Below, one piece after another: positions 1-3,913 of a stretch of 5,327 bases of DNA (positions are counted from its first letter, which is position 1; the number at the start of each line of letters is the position of its first letter). The DNA is taken from assembly GCA_003643935.1 (NCBI GenBank), contig QMLJ01000110.1, forward strand, positions 1 to 5,327. The letters are read 5' to 3'. A program made the translations under genes and the position numbers. The DNA is from Deltaproteobacteria bacterium. GTDB lineage: Bacteria > Desulfobacterota > Desulfomonilia > UBA1062. The notes beneath the pieces are model-generated. The model did no database searches, was not told where the DNA came from, and saw only the letters and a list, made by a program, of their open reading frames with translations.

Positions 1-752
1 AGTACGACACAATGCGCTGCAAGTGTCCTTTCTGAGAGACAGCCCACAGAATCCATAAGTGCCACAGGACTCATCTTATACTTGGACTTCACCTGATCCA
101 CTTCAGATGCGGTCTCGCTTAGATGTATCTGGAATACAAGGTCATGATCCTCGGCAAGTGAGTAGGCCCGTTTCAACCTTTCAGGTGAACATGTATACAC
201 CGCGTGGGGAAATACAGTTGGTGTAACGAGAGGGTCATCTGTCCATCTCTCTATGAATTCCCTTGTCTTAAGGATTGCTTCATCAGGGTCGGGTATTGAC
301 GGGGTTGGAAAATCTAGTATGCCCTCGCCAACCCAAGCCCTTATGCCAGCGTCTTTTGCAGCTCTTGCCACCTGGTCCTCGAAAAAGTATCCGTCACAAA
401 AACCGGTTGTACCTGTGCGTATCATCTCCCAAGCAGCAAGAAGGGATCCCATGTATACAAATTCCTTGTCAACGAAACGGGTCTCCATGGGGAAGATGTG
501 CTCCTTCAGCCATGTCATTAGTGGCAAATCATCAGCAATACCTCTAAATAAAGTCATTGCAGCATGTGTATGTGTATTTATTAGTCCTGGCATGACAATG
601 TCATGTGGGTCTCCTATTACATCTTCTATATCGTCGGGTAGATCTTGCGTTATGCCTGATATGGTAGATCCCTCCACTATGACATAACTATCCTCTATTA
701 CCTCATCTGGCTTCTTTATTATGTACCTGCCCCTCACGCCAATTCTCTTCAT
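1..752 (-). CDS. mtaD: Amidohydrolase, MTA/SAH deaminase family (C-terminus cut by window edge)
   Basis: Cytosolic metal-dependent hydrolase. The best-known members deaminate 5'-methylthioadenosine or S-adenosylhomocysteine to the inosine form in SAM by-product salvage. I translated 250 residues by hand from the ATG at 752; the frame is open to the window edge. The N-terminal beta domain leads into PGLINTHTHAAMTLFRG, with metal ligands His61 and His63. TFCDGYFF-like sequence (GTTGFCDGYFF, about 114-124), His183 (FPHAVYTC), His210 and Glu213 (QIHLSET) and His247 (LAAHC) follow in family order. The last metal ligand, an Asp, and the C-terminus lie outside the window; family length is about 430 residues. 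It starts 15 nt after the recR stop, so it is probably cotranscribed with it. The region after VGEGILDFPTP does not clearly show the arginine that I recall contacting substrate in the Thermotoga enzyme, so adenosine, 5'-deoxyadenosine or another purine is a possible substrate. The family is certain; the substrate is not. Confidence 0.9.
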   Translation of the reverse strand, partial: MKRIGVRGRYIIKKPDEVIEDSYVIVEGSTISGITQDLPDDIEDVIGDPHDIVMPGLINTHTHAAMTLFRGIADDLPLMTWLKEHIFPMETRFVDKEFVYMGSLLAAWEMIRTGTTGFCDGYFFEDQVARAAKDAGIRAWVGEGILDFPTPSIPDPDEAILKTREFIERWTDDPLVTPTVFPHAVYTCSPERLKRAYSLAEDHDLVFQIHLSETASEVDQVKSKYKMSPVALMDSVGCLSERTLAAHCVV

Positions 753-759
753 ATCCTAG

Positions 760-766
760 CTCCCTT
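760..766 (-). promoter_or_regulatory. Shine-Dalgarno site of the amidohydrolase gene
   Basis: AAGGGAG on the minus strand lies 7 nt before the ATG at 752. It is the clearest ribosome binding site in the window and supports that start. It shows that this organism does use Shine-Dalgarno initiation for internal operon genes. Confidence 0.7.
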
Positions 767-767
767 G

Positions 768-1379
768 TTACTCGTTTATATTCTGTCTGTACCGTAGGGC
801 ACTGGCAAGGGTTGCCTGGTCCATGTACTTGAGTTCTGCACCCATTGGTATACCTGATATGATCCGGGATACCTTTCCTACATGGGTCTTGTCTCTTAGG
901 GCCCTGTAAATATAATGTGCCGTGGCTTCTCCTTCCACGGATGGGCTCGTAGCAATTATCACCTCTTTTATGTCTTTACCTTTTACACGACTTATGAGTT
1001 CCGGTATCCTTATATCCTCAGGTGATACGCCGTTTATAGGAGATACGAGTCCATGTAGTACGTGGTACAGACCCTTGTATATATGGGTAGATTCTATGGC
1101 AAGAACATCGCTCGGGTCCTCTACTATGCATATGGTGGACCTGTCCCTTGAGATATCTTGACATATAACGCATGTGGGCTTATCGGTTATATTAAAGCAT
1201 ATTGGACAGAGCTTAATACCTTGCCTGACCCCCTTAAGGGCATTTGCAATGCCTTCGGCCAGGTCTCCTTTTTCTCCCAGCACGTGGAGGGCAAGCCTCG
1301 TCGCGGTTTTTTCCCCTATGCCCGGCAAACGCTTCAGCTGCGATATAAGCTCTCGTAAGGGCTTTGGATAAGGGTCCAT
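768..1379 (-). CDS. recR: Recombination mediator protein RecR
   Basis: RecR acts with RecO (and RecF) to load RecA onto SSB-coated single-stranded DNA in gap and replication-fork repair. It forms a ring-shaped clamp on DNA. The 203-residue protein is close to the usual length of about 200. In order, it shows a helix-hairpin-helix region (LKRLPGIGEKTATRLALH, about 15-32) and a four-cysteine zinc finger at Cys58, Cys61, Cys70 and Cys73 (CPIC...CVIC). The Toprim domain begins at ICIVEDPSD with Glu87. The family signatures YHVLHGLVSPINGVSPEDI (about 105-123) and SPSVEGEATAHYI (about 145-157, Glu151) follow, then the C-terminal GIPMGAELKYMDQATL block. No key residue is missing. The ATG lies 1 nt after the ybaB stop and has no Shine-Dalgarno site, so translation is probably coupled to ybaB. 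The pairing ybaB-recR is widely conserved in bacteria. Confidence 0.97.
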   Translation of the reverse strand: MDPYPKPLRELISQLKRLPGIGEKTATRLALHVLGEKGDLAEGIANALKGVRQGIKLCPICFNITDKPTCVICQDISRDRSTICIVEDPSDVLAIESTHIYKGLYHVLHGLVSPINGVSPEDIRIPELISRVKGKDIKEVIIATSPSVEGEATAHYIYRALRDKTHVGKVSRIISGIPMGAELKYMDQATLASALRYRQNINE

Positions 1380-1380
1380 A

Positions 1381-1698
1381 TCAGAACAAGTCTATGGGGA
1401 TTGGCAGCCCACCTGCAAGGTCTTTCAACTCTTCGCTGGCCAGTTCCCTCGACTTCTTGATACCCTGGTTCACGGCAGCCAGTATAAGGTCTTCCAGCAT
1501 GGGTATGTCCCTCTTGTCCACACATATAGGGTCCAGTTTTATCTCCTTCAGTTCCTGTCGTCCTGTTAGCGTGACCCTCACCATTCCACCGCCTGCCTCG
1601 GCATCAACGGTTTTATCCCCGAGCCTTGCCTGAATCTCCTTGATCCGGGACTGAATGTTCTTTAACTGGGTTAGAAGTTCATTCATGTTAAAAGACAT
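1381..1698 (-). CDS. ybaB: YbaB/EbfC family nucleoid-associated protein
   Basis: Small DNA-binding protein that dimerises and coats the nucleoid. It is typically encoded directly before recR, as here. From the chosen ATG at 1698 it has 105 residues, matching the family's usual length of 100-110. The N-terminal helix (MNELLTQLKNIQSRIKEIQA) has the expected heptad-like pattern. The family core follows: AEAGGGMVRVTLTGRQ, then IKLDPICV, then MLEDLILAAVNQGIKKS, ending in a short GGLPIPIDLF tail. An in-frame ATG at 1686 is the main alternative start. A TTG at 1782 would add 28 residues unlike the family. I prefer 1698 because a TTGACA/TTCTAT promoter ends 6 nt upstream, which predicts transcription starting on this ATG. 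Neither ATG has a Shine-Dalgarno site. The usual upstream partner dnaX is absent; a divergent gene lies there instead. Confidence 0.92.
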   Translation of the reverse strand: MSFNMNELLTQLKNIQSRIKEIQARLGDKTVDAEAGGGMVRVTLTGRQELKEIKLDPICVDKRDIPMLEDLILAAVNQGIKKSRELASEELKDLAGGLPIPIDLF

Positions 1699-1704
1699 GC
1701 ACTG

Positions 1705-1733
1705 ATAGAACAGCAAAACTACATTTCTGTCAA
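1705..1733 (-). promoter_or_regulatory. Predicted sigma-70-type promoter of ybaB-recR-amidohydrolase, leaderless
   Basis: On the minus strand a perfect TTGACA (1733-1728) is followed by a 17-nt spacer and TTCTAT (1710-1705). The -10 box is weak, matching 3 of 6 consensus positions. It ends 6 nt before the ATG at 1698, so the expected transcription start falls on the A of that ATG. The match in geometry with the opposite promoter at 1771-1799 raises my confidence. Confidence 0.45.
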
Positions 1734-1769
1734 GGCCAGCCTTTGCACACAATGCCCATGGCCTAAAGT

Positions 1770-1783
1770 ATTGACATATCAAT
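1770..1783. repeat. Short inverted repeat over the rightward -35 box
   Basis: ATTGA-CATA-TCAAT has two perfect 5-nt arms and a 4-nt centre, and it contains the whole rightward TTGACA box. The repeated TCAA unit continues in TCAATCAATT just downstream. It could be an operator for the divergent region, but a repeat this short can occur by chance in AT-rich sequence. Confidence 0.25.
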
Positions 1784-1799
1784 CAATTATGGATAGTAT
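1771..1799 (+). promoter_or_regulatory. Predicted sigma-70-type promoter of the transglutaminase-like gene, leaderless
   Basis: A perfect TTGACA (1771-1776), a 17-nt spacer and TAGTAT (1794-1799, 4 of 6 consensus positions) precede the gene. The -10 box ends 6 nt before a GTG (1806) and 9 nt before an ATG (1809). The expected transcription start lies at or within a few nt of these codons, leaving no room for a Shine-Dalgarno leader. Confidence 0.6.
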
Positions 1800-1808
1800 C
1801 GTAAAGTG

Positions 1809-2435
1809 ATGGATATTTACCTCAGGTCAACTTATTTCATTGATACGGATAACCCAATCATCAAGCAAATGGCCATGGATGTTATCTCGGGCGTTACCAC
1901 GCAAAGGGAAAGGGCTCTTCGACTCTTCTACGCGGTAAGGGATGGGATTACGTACAACCCGTTTGTTGATGCATACATAAGGAAAAATAACGTGGCAAGC
2001 CGGGTGGTGAAGAGGGGAGAAGGATACTGTGTGCAGAAGGCCATAGTCCTGATTGCCTTGGCGAGATCAGTGGGTATACCGTCAAGACTTGGGCTTGCCG
2101 ATATAATAAACCACGCCCTAGATGGTCCCTTGCTGGATGCCATGGGTACGAATATCTTTACATGTCATGGGTATGTGGAGTTTTATCTTGGGGATGGATG
2201 GATAAAGGCTACTCCGGCATTTGACATAGGGATGTGCAGAAGAAAGCAGGTTCCTCCAGTGGATTTTGATGGTATGAATGACGCCCTGCTACCGCCTGAA
2301 GATAATCATGGAAGAAGGTATATAGAGTATGTGAGGTACCATGGTACCTTTGATGACATGCCCTTTGATTTCATCATGGATAAATGGAAGGAATACTATC
2401 CACGCTTCAGTGAAATTATCAATCAGAGTCAATGA
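1809..2435 (+). CDS. Stand-alone transglutaminase-like (cysteine protease fold) protein
   Basis: The transglutaminase-like fold uses a Cys-His-Asp triad. Bacterial members are mostly peptidases or amide-bond transferases, but the substrate here is unknown. The 208-residue protein (ATG at 1809) shows LFYAVRDGITYNPF (about 39-52), then the nucleophile Cys74 in GEGYCVQKAIVLIALARSVG. His120 lies in TCHGYVEFYLGDGWIKATP, and Asp139 in PAFD. The later FDGMNDALLPPEDNHGRRY and YVRYHGTFDDMPFDFI blocks resemble a widespread family of small soluble transglutaminase-domain proteins, as I recall them. There is no signal peptide or membrane segment, so it is cytosolic. A GTG at 1806 would add one Met and is equally compatible with the promoter. 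It is the first gene of the rightward unit. A 209-nt gap separates it from the acyltransferase gene, so shared transcription is uncertain. Confidence 0.88.
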   Translation: MDIYLRSTYFIDTDNPIIKQMAMDVISGVTTQRERALRLFYAVRDGITYNPFVDAYIRKNNVASRVVKRGEGYCVQKAIVLIALARSVGIPSRLGLADIINHALDGPLLDAMGTNIFTCHGYVEFYLGDGWIKATPAFDIGMCRRKQVPPVDFDGMNDALLPPEDNHGRRYIEYVRYHGTFDDMPFDFIMDKWKEYYPRFSEIINQSQ

Positions 2436-2438
2436 TAT

Positions 2439-2453
2439 CAAGGGCATCCCTTG
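2439..2453 (+). repeat. Small hairpin after the transglutaminase-like gene
   Basis: CAAGGG-CAT-CCCTTG can form a 6-bp stem with a 3-nt loop, starting 3 nt after the stop codon. No T-run follows directly; the nearest is TTTTTTT at 2492-2498. It is therefore not a convincing intrinsic terminator. It may slow 3' decay or be chance. Confidence 0.25.
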
Positions 2454-2496
2454 CCAGCCGGTGTAAATGTGTATGTTGTCCCATAAATATCTTTTT

Positions 2497-2525
2497 TTGA
2501 TCCATCAAAAGGCCCTTTAAAGAAT
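2497..2525 (+). promoter_or_regulatory. Possible weak promoter for the small ORF/acyltransferase/RNase J unit
   Basis: TTGATC (2497-2502, 4 of 6), a 17-nt spacer and AAGAAT (2520-2525, 4 of 6) lie in the gap after the transglutaminase-like gene. The -10 box ends 9 nt before the GTG at 2535. Spacing is ideal but both boxes are imperfect, so this is a candidate only. Confidence 0.22.
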
Positions 2526-2534
2526 AGACCTTGT

Positions 2535-2648
2535 GTGGTAGATATACACGGCGGAGAGAAGTCTTTATTAATGTATGCATGCAAAGGGGAACGTGCACAT
2601 TATAAAGCCATGCCAAGCGATAAAGAAGAATGCACCGGTGAAGTATGA
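2535..2648 (+). CDS. Candidate small protein or leader ORF overlapping the acyltransferase start
   Basis: I do not recognise this ORF and give it no function. From the GTG at 2535 it encodes 37 residues, beginning MVDIHGGEKSLLMYACKGER. In-frame ATG codons at 2571 (25 residues) and 2610 (12 residues) are other possible starts. The product would be hydrophilic, with two cysteines and an acidic end (DKEECTGEV). The frame has been open since a stop at 2484-2486. Its TGA (2646-2648) overlaps the acyltransferase ATG (2645) as ATGA, the same junction used between the acyltransferase and RNase J genes. That overlap is the main support. It could feed ribosomes to the acyltransferase start by coupling, or it could be a chance reading frame. 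No Shine-Dalgarno site is visible for the GTG. Confidence 0.35.
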   Translation: MVDIHGGEKSLLMYACKGERAHYKAMPSDKEECTGEV

Positions 2649-3913
2649 TACAAGACTTAATCTATAGATGCCCGGTATGCGGGGCCCTTGATTGGTATGA
2701 AAAGGGAAGATGCATACACTGCAACGCCAGCGTGGAACTCGTATCCAGGACGAGGCTGGCAATAAATGGTCGGGATGAGCCCATAGCATACTGGTACGAC
2801 CTAGTGTATGCCCTGGATTTACCAGAGGGTGCAGCAGGTAAGATATTGCAGGCCAGTGATGTAATACTCTCCAGAGATAAAAGGAGCTCTACATTTAAAG
2901 GGTATGCAGGTATAACAGCAACCCATTACATCAGGGAACGCCTTGATAGGGGGGTGCTTACCCTCTATGGTTCAAGGATAGTGTTTAAAGGATATGATGT
3001 AAACCTTGATATCATCCTCTCGGATATAGTGTCTTTGACCATAGAGTCAAATACACTCATAATTGTGATCAGGGGCAATACCACCTACTTCATAGACTTC
3101 AGGAGAGATTCAGGAAAGAAGTGGGAGGATTTCCTGAGAAAGGCAATAAGCAGGTACCACGAGGGAGAGGATATAGTTGAATTCTACCCTAGGATTCGCT
3201 TTAAGAGCGATCTTAGGCGTTCCGTTGGCAGTAACTCTGTGAATGGCCATAATGAACTAAGGGTACCTGTTCACAAATGGTATACAAAGGATGGTTCTTT
3301 TATCTACAAGCCCATTAGTGCGGCGATTAGGGGCCTGATTAAATTGCTTTTTCCTGTGACCATATATGGCATGGAAAACATACCCTTAGAAGGTCCAGCC
3401 ATTATTATGCCCAATCACCTTTCTTTTTTGGATTCCGTAATACTGGGCGTCTTTAGCAGAAGAAATATATGGTTTATGGGAAAGAATTCCGAGTTCATGC
3501 ACCCATTCATGAAATGGTTTTTGCGTGTTGCAAAGGCCTTCCCGGTAAGGAGATACACGATAGATGTCCAGGCCATAAGAAATTCAATAAGGGTGGCTCA
3601 AGAGGGGCACATACTGGGGATATTCCCAGAGGGAGAGAGAAGCTGGGACGGTAGGATGCTGCCCTTTAAATACGGTACAATGCGTCTTATGCTTGCACTG
3701 GGTTTGCCGGTAATACCGGTTGGCATTTCAGGAAGCTACGAGTTGTTGCCCAGGTGGGGGGGTGGCTTGAAGAGGGTCCCAATAAGGATAAACATAGGTA
3801 AGCCAATGCATTTCGAGCAGATTCCAATTCCCATGCAAAGGCATTCTGATATAGAGAAGGCTTCTAATGATCTAAAATCAGCCATTATGCAACTTAGAGG
3901 TACAGGACAATGA
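2645..3913 (+). CDS. PlsC-type glycerolipid acyltransferase with N-terminal zinc ribbon and PH/GRAM-like region
   Basis: The C-terminal third is a lysophosphatidate acyltransferase-type (PlsC) domain, which transfers an acyl chain to 1-acylglycerol-3-phosphate at the inner membrane during phospholipid synthesis. Motifs seen are NHLSFLD with His258 and Asp263 (HX4D), AFPVRR (298-303), FPEGERS with Glu329 and Gly330, and VIPVGISGS (356-364). The 422-residue protein is far longer than plain PlsC (about 200-250). The extra N-terminal part has a zinc ribbon with Cys9, Cys12, Cys23 and Cys26 (CPVC...CIHC). A beta-rich segment at about 103-170 (GVLTLYGSRIVF, IILSDIVSLTI, LIIVIRG, YFIDF, then KKWEDFLRKAI) has the strand pattern and final helix of PH/GRAM domains. 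An in-frame stop at 2639-2641 fixes ATG 2645 as the first possible ATG. A weak GGTGA (2637-2641) precedes it. Its stop overlaps the RNase J start. The acyl donor and acceptor cannot be read from the sequence. Confidence 0.88.
   Translation: MIQDLIYRCPVCGALDWYEKGRCIHCNASVELVSRTRLAINGRDEPIAYWYDLVYALDLPEGAAGKILQASDVILSRDKRSSTFKGYAGITATHYIRERLDRGVLTLYGSRIVFKGYDVNLDIILSDIVSLTIESNTLIIVIRGNTTYFIDFRRDSGKKWEDFLRKAISRYHEGEDIVEFYPRIRFKSDLRRSVGSNSVNGHNELRVPVHKWYTKDGSFIYKPISAAIRGLIKLLFPVTIYGMENIPLEGPAIIMPNHLSFLDSVILGVFSRRNIWFMGKNSEFMHPFMKWFLRVAKAFPVRRYTIDVQAIRNSIRVAQEGHILGIFPEGERSWDGRMLPFKYGTMRLMLALGLPVIPVGISGSYELLPRWGGGLKRVPIRINIGKPMHFEQIPIPMQRHSDIEKASNDLKSAIMQLRGTGQ
3897..3901 (+). promoter_or_regulatory. 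Shine-Dalgarno site of the RNase J gene inside the acyltransferase gene
   Basis: GAGGT lies 8 nt before the ATG at 3910, within the last codons of the acyltransferase gene. It supports the overlapping ATGA start over later in-frame Met codons. Confidence 0.5.

Noticed and set aside
253..687. Plus-strand 144-codon reading frame
   Set aside because: It is the antisense shadow of the amidohydrolase gene, which has intact family motifs on the minus strand. The Ser/Met/Pro-rich product matches no known pattern.
1699..1782. Extension of YbaB from a TTG start, adding 28 residues
   Set aside because: The added residues (MICQYFRPWALC...) do not resemble the family N-terminus, and they run across the predicted promoter. 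The family core starts at the Met codons at 1698 or 1686.
2439..2498. Intrinsic terminator after the transglutaminase-like gene
   Set aside because: The hairpin at 2439-2453 and the T-run at 2492-2498 are about 38 nt apart and do not form one terminator structure.
2495..2510. TTTTGA-TCCA-TCAAAA hairpin as a regulatory element
   Set aside because: The stem is AT-rich with only one G-C pair per arm, so it would be unstable and is likely a chance match.
2576..2583. TGCATGCA palindrome
   Set aside because: A single 8-nt self-complementary site with no second copy or promoter alignment is not evidence of an operator.
2419..2616. Minus-strand 65-codon reading frame in the gap after the transglutaminase-like gene
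   Set aside because: It runs antisense into the end of a well-supported gene, has no recognisable domain or ribosome binding site, and its composition looks random.
2568..2789. Minus-strand 73-codon reading frame over the acyltransferase start
   Set aside because: It is antisense to the zinc-ribbon part of the acyltransferase gene, whose coding signal is clear.
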